A DNA stretch of 64,000 nt from Prostheceraeus crozeri (taxonomy: Eukaryota; Platyhelminthes; Polycladida; Euryleptidae). Position numbers and translations under genes: made by a program. Shown here piece by piece: positions 46,925 to 58,080 of this stretch (position 1 is its first letter; the number at the start of each line of letters is the position of its first letter). The stretch covers positions 12,501 through 76,500 of the forward strand of contig CAJQUW010003073.1 in assembly GCA_907163375.1 (NCBI GenBank), written 5' to 3'. The notes under the pieces were generated by a model. It saw only the letters and a program-made list of their open reading frames with translations, was not told the origin of the DNA and ran no database searches.

Positions 46925-47233
46925 GCATCATATTATAATTAATTTCCAATGACCACAAAATGGAGTCACATGTCCTTTTGAAGATAAAAATTCACATGTC
47001 CTGATAAGGGTTAATATATGACAATGTAAACTGACTACTAGCATTGATTTCAAGCATCACAGATGGCTACAGCAAGAGCTAGGAGCAAATCAATATCCCT
47101 ATGACTTCTAGTGACAGTGTCATTTCCCGTCGATTTTTGCAGGCCCATCTCTCACTGTTTCAGACCATCTAAAACTGCAGAAGTACGCACATGAAGACTC
47201 AAAATTCTGCCAATAATGCAAAATATCCCAATA

Positions 47234-47674
47234 CACTAGGTGACATGCCACGCTCAATCACGAGTAATTACACATGACCCTAAACATCCGTGGCTATGCG
47301 AGACACTGTTGCAACATCTGGAATATAAGTTAGTATAGTTGGCAGTCCTGTTATATAGACTTTGCGTATCATGTGTCTGCATGTATCAGAGGATAAACAA
47401 TGTGATAGGACCTCAATTTCATGCTCAGGGAAGACAGAACATGCTTAGCGGTTCATCCGTGGTTCAAGCGGCAGCGCAGACAACCGTAGACGACGCGCAA
47501 ACTATAAACGCTCGCCCGCGCGTATTCATAAACATTCCCCATGTTTTAACAGCATCAGATCAAATGATTTCTGACTCTTAGTGCAGCGCGTATGTACGCG
47601 CCTAGAAGAATAGAATGTCCTTAACCATGGATGTTTGGGGTGTTCCGTAATTACGCGTGGCATGTCACCTAGTG
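47234..47674. mobile_element. 441-bp MITE with TA target duplication
   Basis: The left end CACTAGGTGACATGCCACGC is matched exactly by the reverse complement of the right end, a 20-bp perfect inverted repeat. More diverged pairing follows inside (CCTAAACATCCGTGG against CCATGGATGTTTGG). TA flanks both sides (47232-47233, 47675-47676), as for Tc1/mariner-like transposition. An internal 80-codon frame is probably chance. Confidence 0.8.
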
Positions 47675-47676
47675 TA

Positions 47677-50600
47677 CGCAGCAAAAATAATTGCTGACAT
47701 TTCAAACCTGCAGGCGTACATCACTATGGATGAGTGTCACCTTCATGAAGGATATGCGCTTGGACACCAACCTTTAGAAATGTTCAAAAGGATCCATATG
47801 CGGCATGTAATTTCCCGCCAAATGCGCAAAGAAAATAACACAAAAAATCGCAAGTGACTCGCTGAATTGATGATTTTCAAGATCGAAGCATAAATTGAAT
47901 TTGACAGCGCTTTAATGGCCGATATTTGACGACAAACTGTATTGACATCCATGAGACCTTGTCGAAAACCTGTTGAATTAAGTTCTTTAATATGGGCTAC
48001 CCCTCCACCTCTCCCCTTCGATTATTGGAATCCTCCTAATGGCCCCTGCATAGTTTTTCTATTGAACGTCAGAGTCATTAAAAAGTCACGGAGGTGTGTT
48101 TTCCGCAAGTCACTTCTGATTTTTGAGAGTAATACCGTTATAGAAGACTGCTTTACTTCAAACCCAATTAGTTCCTCCGACCGAATGACATTTGCTGAAT
48201 TTTTCTTGCAAGGGGTTGTGCCGAAGCTGCAATCCACTAAATACGATGTTGGGACAGGGAGCTAGGAGAAGCTTCCAACTGCTTTTGAAGGTGTAGGCTT
48301 GCCTGCTGCTCCGCCATTTGTTTGTTGCACATCAGTTGTCCTTTTGATCCTTATAATATTGCTGACTGAAGGAGAGGGCCACAGCTACTTGAAGCGTGTC
48401 TAAAGGCCTCTCGTACATCAGTCCCATGATGACAAAAGTGCGTGTGATTCCCTGTATTCTCAGGATGCCTGAGAGCTCTAAAGTCTCGAGGGCCTTGCAT
48501 CACAGATAAACAGAAGCACTTTCTTCCTCGTCTCTGTCCTACGTTCGCCCGCGGCTTGATAAGCGACTTAAAAGGGGTAATTAATTCTTAAGTGCTCTAT
48601 CTCTCTCTCTCTCTGAATAATAACACATGCTGCATATGTGTTAATGCATGTGTGTCATAAGAATTAATCAATAAGCTCGTCTACCCTCAGCCAGGGCATT
48701 TTTCTACATATAGTAACTGGTGGGCATTTGCAGGCCCAGCAGTCCCATCAAAAGGGCCCACCAGTTTTCGATTTTTCGAGTCACTGGTGGGCCCATGCCC
48801 TTACCCTTATTGTTTGATTTAATGAAAGAAAGTCACTGAAATAGAGAAAAGAATGAAGTGCGAAAATATGAATCATTAGGCTATTCCATTTTCATCCAAA
48901 AGTGCAGAAGTTAGTCGACTTACCGACCTCTAACGCGAGGTCAATTGTTTCTACTTACATCATTGACTTCAGGTAATCACATAAAAAGATGTGTAGGCCT
49001 AACTAAGAAATCTAGCAACCACTTTTCAACCTTGCTGTATGGTTTATCAGCTCTTTGAATTCGAGCGGACACAGGTGGCCTGCTGTGATATGGCGCTCAA
49101 ATCTTGGTGCACTTGAAAGCTGGCAACAGCAATAAATCTCCGCCTGTGCGTTTTGCAAATCCGTGTTCACACATGTCAACAACGTTCTTCGAGTTATTCA
49201 CCAGGATGACACTGCAATATTGATCTATATATTGCAAGTGAAAGCAAAGTGCATTTTAGGGCCAACTTTTAGGTTGAATCGATCATCGCAAATCTGTTAA
49301 TGTACATTGTATAACATGCGTAGTAAAACAATTGTTTTTTGTTTTCTTAAGCCAATTTCATACCAAATTTTCTGATAGTTGATTTTTATTTTTTCTGTTG
49401 TATCATGTAATTTCTTAATGCAAAATTACATATGCACGTTAGATGATACTCTATATGCGCTAGATTAAAACCAAGCTTGGCAACCTAGCTAACTGCATGA
49501 TCACAAGTAAAGACGTGGTAAATTTTTTTGTTCAGAAAACTCATATAGGCCTAGAATTATTTTGTTAAGTAATATATTCATCTAATCACAGAAAGCTTTC
49601 CCCAGTTTTTTTACAGACGCTAGTTTTTTGTTTCTTGCTCTTGTTTCTGCAATTACTAAAATGAGGCTGTGAAAAGCAAACTGCAGTGTTCTCTTACAAA
49701 TATTGTCAAATTCATGAAATATCAGCTGATTCTTACTGACTTCGTTGCACACAATGTAAAAATACGTCTATTTCCTATCTAGCCCTTTATATATTAAATA
49801 TCTTTGGTTTTGACAATTAATTACAAATATCAAAATTACTTTTGAGGCACTCAAAAGTGACATTAGAATTGTCAAAATTATCACATGTACATTGTACAAC
49901 ATGCAAAATAACAGAAAAACATGATAAATGAAAGTAAATGCGATTTGCGACTATTATTACGCGTTTATAACATAACTTTATTAGACATGACGATTTTTAG
50001 CTTTATGTTCATGTGTGCACGAAAATTTGGTACACTTGATGATATGCCTAACAATCCGTACCATAGTTAAACGTTTGCGTTTAAGTGCCCTGAAACGGAA
50101 GTGGGCCCACCAGTAAAAATTCACTAAAAAATGCAGTCCTCAGCCTCACTTCTTCGCCGTGCAAAATGGCCTTGTGGCAATGGCAAGCGTTCGATTGCCA
50201 ATTTGGGAGAAGGGGATGTAAATTTGCTTGCTTAGATATTCTAGCCAATGCCATGTATAAATGACTCAGATTGGATTTACTTCTGATTGATGACATTTAT
50301 GCTTATACATTTATCAATTTACAAATATTTTCAGGGGTGTGAATACCATATTATTAGTTTGGAAATGAACAAAATCGCAGAACAATCAGGATTGGCACAT
50401 TTGATGTTGATAATTAATGACTTCAAAAATTTACAAATATATGGAATATGTTAGTGGTTTCAATTACGTCATATTAGTATTTTGGATCAAATTTTGCTGA
50501 CGTTGAAATGAACGGGCCTAGAGCCTACAAAAAAGAAATGGATATGTATCTTTAGAGGCTAAAAATAAAAGTTGACATCATTTGACCATACATTTGACAA

Positions 50601-51940
50601 ATTGATATGATATAACAGTTCCATTGACAGCTGGCAAAGACAGCACAACGAGACTCCTTTTGAGAGCCCGTAAGTCCGAGAGCATGTGCTTGATGGCCAT
50701 GTCTGTCCAGGGATCGCAATTTTCCGTTTTTTCCGGCTTTTCCATTATTTTACGAAATTTGTGTGATGTAAATATTTCAAATTTATGCATTCAAACCCCG
50801 GTTTTCCCCAATTTTCCGCTTTTTCCTGTTGCTCATTGCGATCGATCCCGGGCTGTGTCAAAGGTATACAGTTTGGTCTGGTTACTTGGCGTCAGGGTTG
50901 GTTCTTGTTGAGTTCCTGGCCCTTGCGACCTAGTGCTTATGACTGGGGGAGGCACCCCTAGCTTTGGCAATGTATTCCTGAGACGACAGAGTCAGCGCTT
51001 GTGCACGTCCCTGATAATGTTGAGGATTGCTGGTAGAGTTGACGTTGAAAGTCAGTATGAAACAAATACAAACAAACCGATGTTTATTAAGGAGCTTGAT
51101 AGGGGACCTTCCCATACGAGCAGTTATGTTGCTTGTCGGCTCTGTGTCCCAGTATGCCTGCATCCATATCAGGACATCTAAGGTAGGTGCAGGGTTGCTG
51201 TTAGTTTGATGCTGGGTGGATTGGGCTAGATTGTTGCTATTCTGGGTCCCACTCCTCACCTTCGGGTGTATCATTTACCTATAGTTCTGATGTTTCTGAT
51301 AGGTCTGATATGATAGTTATGAATAATTATACAATATAATAATTTTATAATAGTAAATATATATAATAGTTCCGATGTTTTGGATATGCTTTCTTCCATT
51401 TTGTCCTCCGTCGCTTCTTCTTCTTCGATATTAATGTACAGTCCATGAATGTATAATCTTATCGCTATGACTTTCGCACTCTGTACATTTGCATTATTGT
51501 TGAAAGCTAACTATTAGAATTTGCTTAATTATTGTTTCAGAACGATTCGCTAATAGATTAATGACATAGATCTGTTGCGTTCACAGTACAGTGATGACGA
51601 AATATGACAACGATAATTGTGATTGAAGCACTATACCAGCTGTCGGCATTTTTTACAGTAAACTGAGTCAATCAAGCCTTTTCTCTTCTTAAGCGAATAT
51701 TATTTTCACATGATGTGTACATGTATACTAAATGCGGTTGCGAGAGAAATACTTCAATTGTTAATATAACCATATTTCAATCTTTTGCTATCATTGCATT
51801 TGCAGTTGCAAGGATTTACACACTTTTTAAATGACTGCTAAGCAACTAATAAGTAATAACCGACATAGGTATCACTATAAATTTCAAATTAATCGGTTGA
51901 TTCGTCACATATGAAGTGAAAACGGAAGCTTAGTAAAATA
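47677..51940. other. Intergenic; repeats only
   Basis: Contains a (CT)n microsatellite (about 48594-48613) and ACTGGTGGGC motifs at 48716 and 48783. Inverted copies of these are at about 48768 and 50103. A GC-richer patch with unassigned open frames lies at about 50800-51260. No gene is recognised. Confidence 0.45.
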
Positions 51941-53144
51941 CAGTCCGTTTCATAAAAAGTGGATCATCCTAAAATTTGACTAAATAAAACATAAGTATGA
52001 TACAGAAAGCATTTTTCATGTTATTTCATGTCCCTAATATATTTAAATGTCCTTATATAATCTGATAAGCTATGATACAGTAACGGTTCTTAAGAAGCTA
52101 ATATTTTGTGGCCCTACCCTTATTGTCAATGACATTACCAATTCGTCTAGGCATTGATTCGATGATATCGTTGATTTTTGACTGATCTAACTTTCTCCAC
52201 TCTCTTTTTAACAAGTTGTGATAGTTGTTTTAAGTTGTGATACGCCATCTGTAGGTAGCAGTGAACGACGAACGTTACGTTTTAGAATACTCCATACATT
52301 TTCTATGGGATTCAGATCAGGAGAACGAGCTGGCCAAGATAATGCCCTAAGCCCTAATTGAGACTTGCATAAGTTGACTCTATTACTCCTGTGACAAGTA
52401 GCATTATCATCCATAAATAATCAAGTCGATGGATCACCAAGTTGATCTGTCATTTGGCCAATGTTCATTCGTAAAACATTCACATAGCCTCTTTACGACA
52501 GAGTCGAAAATCATCATTATGCCATCGATGCACATTTGTGTAAGGGACATTTAGTCGCTTGCTTGTAGCTCGCAAAGAAAACCCTAGTTCTACCAAGGCT
52601 GACACTTTGCCTTTTGTGAATGCGATCTCGTTATTGTTCATTTGTGCTTTGTATTGTTTTCAACCGGTAAGAGATAGATTTCTAGCTGAAAGCAATCAGG
52701 AGTGCTGCCAACACCACCGCAACGAAGTCAGGAAGCTATGGAACATGAAGTCCAGCTAATCACATGTAGCAGTTACATTATTGTTGATGAATAATGGTGC
52801 TATACTGGCTCTGATTGACCGATTTTCTTTATTTTTGTTTTGCTTGATAGCTTTTGGCTTGTAGAACAACATATTACATAACAAAGGAAACAAATGTAAT
52901 TTTGTAAGAGTGAGGTATGATTTTGTGTAACATTGCTAAATGAAGATCAAATTATCTACTACTTTTTTATCTCTAACAGGAAAACAACTCAATATTCATG
53001 CTTGAAATTTCCAACAATGATATTAGTAAGCACAACTGACATATCTTCCAAATTTCAGGGAAATTCGTTCAAGTTTGGCGGAGTTAGACAAAGTTGAAGT
53101 AAAGGCGATGTTTAAGGGTGATCCATTTTTTATGAAACAATCTG
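51941..53144 (-). mobile_element. Tc1/mariner element, about 1.2 kb, both ends present
   Basis: The left end, CAGTCCGTTTCATAAAAA then GTGGATCA, matches the reverse-complemented right end, CAGATTGTTTCATAAAAA then ATGGATCA. TA flanks both sides (51939-51940, 53145-53146). The transposase lies on - and is broken. The same terminus occurs at 36044. Confidence 0.8.
52208..52640 (-). pseudogene. Tc1/mariner transposase, internally deleted
   Basis: On the minus strand an N-terminal helix-turn-helix block (KGKVSALVELGFSLRATSKR, near 52560-52620) is followed, after a gap, by WMIMLLVTG and the 68-codon frame at 52208-52414. That frame has MDDNATCHRSN, LSWPARSPDLNPIENVWSIL (the block with the third catalytic residue) and a C-terminal helix. 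The central part with the first catalytic Asp is missing or scrambled and the frame shifts. It cannot make transposase. Confidence 0.75.
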
Positions 53145-53146
53145 TA

Positions 53147-54384
53147 GATTGGAATGCGAAGACAGAATATGTAGCTTTTGCAATGATGGAATAATGGAAA
53201 CTGTATTTCATTTTATCTGTGAATGTTCGATAAGGTCACAATTTTGTCAATGTCACAAAGCAAGATTTCTATGGAATGATGCATAAAATTGATTGTGAAA
53301 TTGTCAAAGCAGCAAATGACGTCAGAACTAAAGTATTGTTACAGCAACAGAGGATTGCATGAACATTATTCAATTACTGCATAAAACTGAGACACGCAAT
53401 GAAGCTCTCAGTCAAATTTTCCGAAGTCTGTATATCAGTCAACAAGATTCGGAATGTTAAGCGTGAGCTGCAACTGCGTTTCAACGTTAAGCGCTCCCTT
53501 TCAAGTCAGATTGTTTTGAAATATCAATTACTCTATTATTTGTCTATATGATTCCAATAATTATGCAATAATATTTTATTTTAACAAAATTTTGTTCTAG
53601 ACCTCCTAATCATTAGGCTTTACTAAAACGGTATATACTGTACATGTACATGTAGAATTTGTTTAGGAATACCTTCAATAATTAAAAAGCTTGACAACAT
53701 GATATCAGGCCGTATATATTCATGAATATTTATGGTCTATAATCATAAATATTTCCTGTAATTCTTGCTATAATAAATATGCCTACATCCTAATGTTATT
53801 TCTGAAATTATGTGAATGTCTTCACCTTCCAGAGCTGTCTTATTATTCACTCTGATCATTATTGTCTTTTTTATAATATTTTCATCTGCATATTTCCTTG
53901 ACATTGCCATATTCAAGCAACATGTAGACGCATCATGTCGGGCATCAATTTCTTTTTGCAAATCATATAGTTTCTTATCATCATACGTGTATAAAATGAA
54001 TATATCAAAATGCAACCGAGATCAATTGTAATCCATCGTCACAGCTTTTTTATCATTGCTTCTGGCCTAACAAAAATTAAATTGAATGACATTTCTTCTT
54101 CACATTTCACAGGATCATGCCCATTAATTTTTGATGTCGAATTCTTCCTATCCATATTGGAATGTAAATTTGAGATACAATCATGTGGTTTAAATCTTAC
54201 TACTATGCTCTCATCACACTTATTACACAGAATTACTGCATTGTCAGCGGCAGGTCACCTTGGGCGCAGTTCATCCACTTTTACCGTCGGGTGCATGATG
54301 AGAGCAGACAACCAAGTCTTTGGAGCCGTAGCAGCTGGATCAGTGGATCACGCATTCGGGGCATTTCGTTGATCCTGGCTAATA
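53147..54384. other. No recognisable gene
   Basis: AT-rich. Open frames at 53743-54372 on both strands overlap each other and match nothing. Confidence 0.4.
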
Positions 54385-54560
54385 ACAACAGACAACAGAC
54401 AGACGCGCAGATTCGCATAGCAGCCATAGCTAGGGTGTATTGCATTCTGCGAAAGTCTTTCCCTGTCAGAGACTCGTACTGCCTGCCGGACGAAATGATT
54501 CAACAATTGTGCTGTAAAGCCTCTAATATTCAATCAAGTGCAACAGTAGAATATGACCTC
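54385..54560 (+). repeat. Dispersed repeat family A, copy 3
   Basis: Longest copy of the family also seen at 15540-15705 (-) and 16331-16400 (+). The shared order of words is given under copy 1. A partly open frame runs through it, but the copies do not preserve a common frame. Confidence 0.5.
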
Positions 54561-54839
54561 ATTGAGGCAAAATTCTTATTATGTCAAAAGTACCTCTCCA
54601 GAAGTATCTAAAATAATGGTATTTCTTCAAAAAAGGGTCACACATATGCCATTATTCACCCCTTCATGCATAAATTATTTTTCAAGAAATGTTTTTTTGA
54701 AAAGTAAAAATTCTCTTTAAATGCAATTGCGTATTTCAAAATATGAAAATACGTACAACAAGTAACACAGATGAATGATGACATTTCATGAGTCAATATT
54801 GTATTAGCTGCTAGTTTTGATCCGGTTATAAGATTATGG

Positions 54840-57800
54840 AGTTTGGCCGAAATCCTAATCGCCAGGCATTGCTAGTGAAGGTGGGAGGGTCTGTTTAGAT
54901 CCATTGACTGTTAACGCCCGCCTCAGCGAGGCAGCCCCTCGCCAATAGGTTACAGTCCGGCCTGTTGCCCTTGGGCTTTGAGAGCACATAGTCCTAGAAT
55001 TTTGCCTTATTCGACAAGGGGTAACAATAAAAACTTTGCTTGCGGCTTCTAGAGTTAGATTCCATTACCCTTACAGTATTAAGAAAAAGGCTTATGTAGC
55101 CGATAGCACGGGTTCCTTTTCTATTGACAGTTGTAATAGAAAAGGGTGCTTATGTTGTGGGTCCATACATAAATCTTCCTTTTTCGTATCAAACACCACT
55201 AGAAAGGCTTTTCTCATTGATTTAAGTGGTTCTTTCGATTGCAAATCCAGCTTTGTAATCTATCTCATTTCTTGCAGCGAATGCGGGTTCCAATATGTTG
55301 GCAAAACCACCCAATCTTTAAATGCTAGGTTGAATGGTCACCGTTACCATGCATCCTCAAAACCCACTACTTTCCTTTATGAGCACTTTAGACAAGATGG
55401 TCATAATTTTTGCAACATTAAATTGCAAATTATAGACCATGTAGATTCCAACTTCTCTGATAATTCTGACCTTAGGGATAGGGAGCTTCTGAAGAGGGAG
55501 GATTTTTGGATTAAAACACTATGTACAATCTTCCCACTTGGCTTGAACGATAGAATTCAAGGTTTTGGTTGTGTCTCCAAAGGTTCCTTACATAAGCAGT
55601 ACTTCTCTTCTCCGGTCCTTAGAAGACCTAGAGGGCATGGGATTCGCAGTAATAAGAGAAATGTCTTGGCTGAATGCTTGGAGTCTCTCTACGATAAAAT
55701 TAATAGCCTTTGTTTTTCCAACATGTTTTACGAATTTTACATCACTTTGAAGTCTCTTAGTCGTACCACACTTAAGCAACTTCTTGCTTTTACTCTTAGC
55801 AAGCCGGGTACCTGCTCGTATCTAGTCGAATCCTTCTGTTCGAGATTCTTAAAAGTCGAAGATTCCATTGATAAGATCGACAGGGAAGTTATTATTATCC
55901 CTTTTGAGTGCAAAGAAGTAGATCTCTTAAAAGTCTCTTCCATTTTCGCTGATTCACATGTTAACAGTATGTTGCCTAATCCAATTCGTAGTAAATGTCC
56001 ACTACAGGTTTTCTTTAAATACACCACCCCTATTGGTCGGAAGCTCTTCAATTACAACCAGATCTTGAAGAATGCTTCTATTGATGAAATCAGAGAATTT
56101 ATTAGCAAGCCTTGTCTTTGTTCCGATTCCATCTTCTGCTACAAGCCCGCTTCACACGTGGTTACTGGTGACTTGAGTATTATATCCAACCCTAAACTTA
56201 GGGATTTGATGGCTAAGGGCACTAATTATAGAGAGCCTATTCACAAGTCTTGGGATTTTGTTAGGGTCAGTGTTAAAAATGCACTAGTTGCATTTATTGA
56301 AAAGTCCTGCAGAAAATACGCCCTTAAGAATTCTGACTTCCAGAATTGGTCGGAGGCTGTCCTTAAGATAATTAGAAATCGCATTTCCTTCCTGAGTTCT
56401 AGCTTTCCATCTTTGCATTCGCACGAGGTACTAAGATCTAAGGAGTGTAAAAACTTCATCTCAAACTTTCAGAAGAATTACGTCATTACTCCGGCGGATA
56501 AGGCCGCCAACAATTTTGTCATTGTGTGTAAGAAGTATTACCTCATTGTCCTCTTGAACGAACTAGGCTTTGACCTTAGAAGTTTCAATGCTGTTGGTAA
56601 TCAGACTTACGCACCAGTAATTTCTTCCATTAATGACATAATTGCCGAACATTGCACCACCCTCAAGGATTCCTTTGGCATAACGGTTAAAGATAAATTT
56701 ATGGTTTTACCTAAACTTTTCTGGATACCTAAATTGCACAAAGATCCGTATAAAAGTAGATTCATAGCTGGTGCTAGGAACAGCACTTCCAAAGATTTGG
56801 CCATACTGGTGAACAAAGGTTTGCAATTGATCCGGGACAAATTTAGTAGTTATTGCCTTTCCATCAAGCATAATTCTGGTGTGAACGCCTTCTGGAGCAT
56901 TAACTCTTCTGGGGAATTCCTTGACAGGATGTCGTGTTTGAATTGCCACTCCTTACAAGTTTATGATTTCTCCACACTTTATACGAATCTTAATTTAGAC
57001 CAGGTTATGGAGTCCTTGAAAGACTTATGTGAGTTAATTTTTAGCAGTTCCAAGAGCTTTATTTGCATTGGCTATTATAGAACCTTCTTCTCGAATAAAA
57101 AATACAGAGGGTATCACTGCTGGTCCAAGACCCAATTCCTTAATGCAATTAGTTTTATCCTGAATAACACTTTTGTCACTTTCGGGGGACTTGTCTTCAA
57201 GCAAATTCGAGGAATACCTATGGGTGGGAATTCCAGCTCGCTCTTGGCTGACCTGTTTTTGGCTTACAGGGAGTTTTATTTTGTGAGGGGACTCCTAGCG
57301 AGTAGGAGATTTGGCTTAGCAAAACTTCTCTCTCGTACCACTAGGTATGTCGATGACATTTGTGTGTTTAACTTCAAACATTTTGATAAGATCCTTCCTG
57401 AAATCTACCCGGTAGATCTCTTGGCTTGCAGAAGCGGGGACAACAACAAATGTGTTAATTATTTGGATGTTAAAATCAGGATCGAAGATGGTGGCCATTA
57501 CATCACAGAGGTTTACCATAAGGTTGATGAGTTCAGCTTCCCAGTGGTGCTGTATACTTTCCCCGAGAGTAACATGCCTTTGAACACTGGCTTAAACATC
57601 TTTGCTGCCCAACTCATCAGATTCGCTAGGATTTCTTCTGATGCTTCCGCCTTCATATCAAGAGCTAAGGGCATTTTTGATATCTTTAAAGGACGGGGTT
57701 ATAAGAATAATTTGCTGGTTAATTCTTGCATTAAGTCCTTCTCCAAGAATAGGTTCCTCGTTTTTAAGTTTGGTTGTTTTTCACCCCGCCAGATGCCATC

Positions 57801-58080
57801 CATCATTGGCATGTTGGGCTAAGATTACCTCTTCTAGTTTCAAGTGCGTCCTTTTGTCCAAATATATTAAGAAATTTATTTTCGGTTTGGTTCTGCTATG
57901 TTTCCTCAGGCTTGGAGAGACCTTCCATATCGTACATTCGATATGGTTGGCCTGGCCCCGCCATGTGGTATAGGTTGGAGGTTAGGGGCCGAAACCTTGC
58001 TTCATGCAGCCACATGGTTCCTCCCTGATGACTCCATACATAGCAAACTTAATTTTGGTTTTTTAGGTTTCTTTCTTGTT
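54840..58080 (+). mobile_element. Naiad-type Penelope-like element (permuted domains)
   Basis: The element surrounds the GIY-YIG-first open frame. Upstream (54900-54965) a GC-richer leader contains small hairpins such as GCCTCAGCGAGGC. Downstream (57823-58080) a structured 3' region has CCATGTGG/CCACATGG pairing. I could not find a full second copy, pseudo-LTRs or a target duplication, so the limits are approximate. Confidence 0.6.
54982..57822 (+). CDS. GIY-YIG endonuclease / reverse transcriptase polyprotein, Naiad-type
   Basis: The frame is open from just after a TGA at 54979 to the TAA at 57820-57822; 928 codons follow the TTG at 55036. Residues below are counted from that TTG. Domain order is permuted. 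A Cys-rich lead-in (CNRKGCLCC) precedes the GIY-YIG nuclease (IYLISCSECGFQYVG, from about residue 75, with two Cys inside the core). A CLC motif is at about 360. Reverse transcriptase follows: PADKAANNFV, WIPKLHKDP, motif A DFSTLYTNL (Asp about 644), motif B GIPMGGNSSS and motif C RYVDD (about 771). The stretch between fingers and motif A is long enough for the insertion seen in telomerase-like enzymes. No ATG occurs before the nuclease, so the copy is 5'-truncated, spliced or uses a non-AUG start. Confidence 0.88.
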   Translation, partial: EHIVLEFCLIRQGVTIKTLLAASRVRFHYPYSIKKKAYVADSTGSFSIDSCNRKGCLCCGSIHKSSFFVSNTTRKAFLIDLSGSFDCKSSFVIYLISCSECGFQYVGKTTQSLNARLNGHRYHASSKPTTFLYEHFRQDGHNFCNIKLQIIDHVDSNFSDNSDLRDRELLKREDFWIKTLCTIFPLGLNDRIQGFGCVSKGSLHKQYFSSPVLRRPRGHGIRSNKRNVLAECLESLYDKINSLCFSNMFYEFYITLKSLSRTTLKQLLAFTLSKPGTCSYLVESFCSRFLKVEDSIDKIDREVIIIPFECKEVDLLKVSSIFADSHVNSMLPNPIRSKCPLQVFFKYTTPIGRKLFNYNQILKNASIDEIREFISKPCLCSDSIFCYKPASHVVTGDLSIISNPKLRDLMAKGTNYREPIHKSWDFVRVSVKNALVAFIEKSCRKYALKNSDFQNWSEAVLKIIRNRISFLSSSFPSLHSHEVLRSKECKNFISNFQKNYVITPADKAANNFVIVCKKYYLIVLLNELGFDLRSFNAVGNQTYAPVISSINDIIAEHCTTLKDSFGITVKDKFMVLPKLFWIPKLHKDPYKSRFIAGARNSTSKDLAILVNKGLQLIRDKFSSYCLSIKHNSGVNAFWSINSSGEFLDRMSCLNCHSLQVYDFSTLYTNLNLDQVMESLKDLCELIFSSSKSFICIGYYRTFFSNKKYRGYHCWSKTQFLNAISFILNNTFVTFGGLVFKQIRGIPMGGNSSSLLADLFLAYREFYFVRGLLASRRFGLAKLLSRTTRYVDDICVFNFKHFDKILPEIYPVDLLACRSGDNNKCVNYLDVKIRIEDGGHYITEVYHKVDEFSFPVVLYTFPESNMPLNTGLNIFAAQLIRFARISSDASAFISRAKGIFDIFKGRGYKNNLLVNSCIKSFSKNRFLVFKFGCFSPRQMPSIIGMLG

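Noticed and set aside
50600..51275. Overlapping frames on both strands in a GC-richer patch as a gene
   Set aside because: The frames mutually overlap with no motif; higher GC alone makes longer chance frames likely.
54982..57822. Reading the long frame as a prokaryotic gene or group II intron because it is long and starts at TTG
   Set aside because: Domain content (GIY-YIG with internal Cys pair, CxC, Penelope-type reverse transcriptase) and the surrounding introns and transposons are eukaryotic. TTG is only a frame-caller start.
57950..58050. CTGATGA and CCGAAACC near the 3' end of the Naiad-type element as a hammerhead ribozyme
   Set aside because: The order is reversed (GAAAC before CTGATGA) and no stem II lies between them. 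A permuted ribozyme across tandem copies cannot be shown here.
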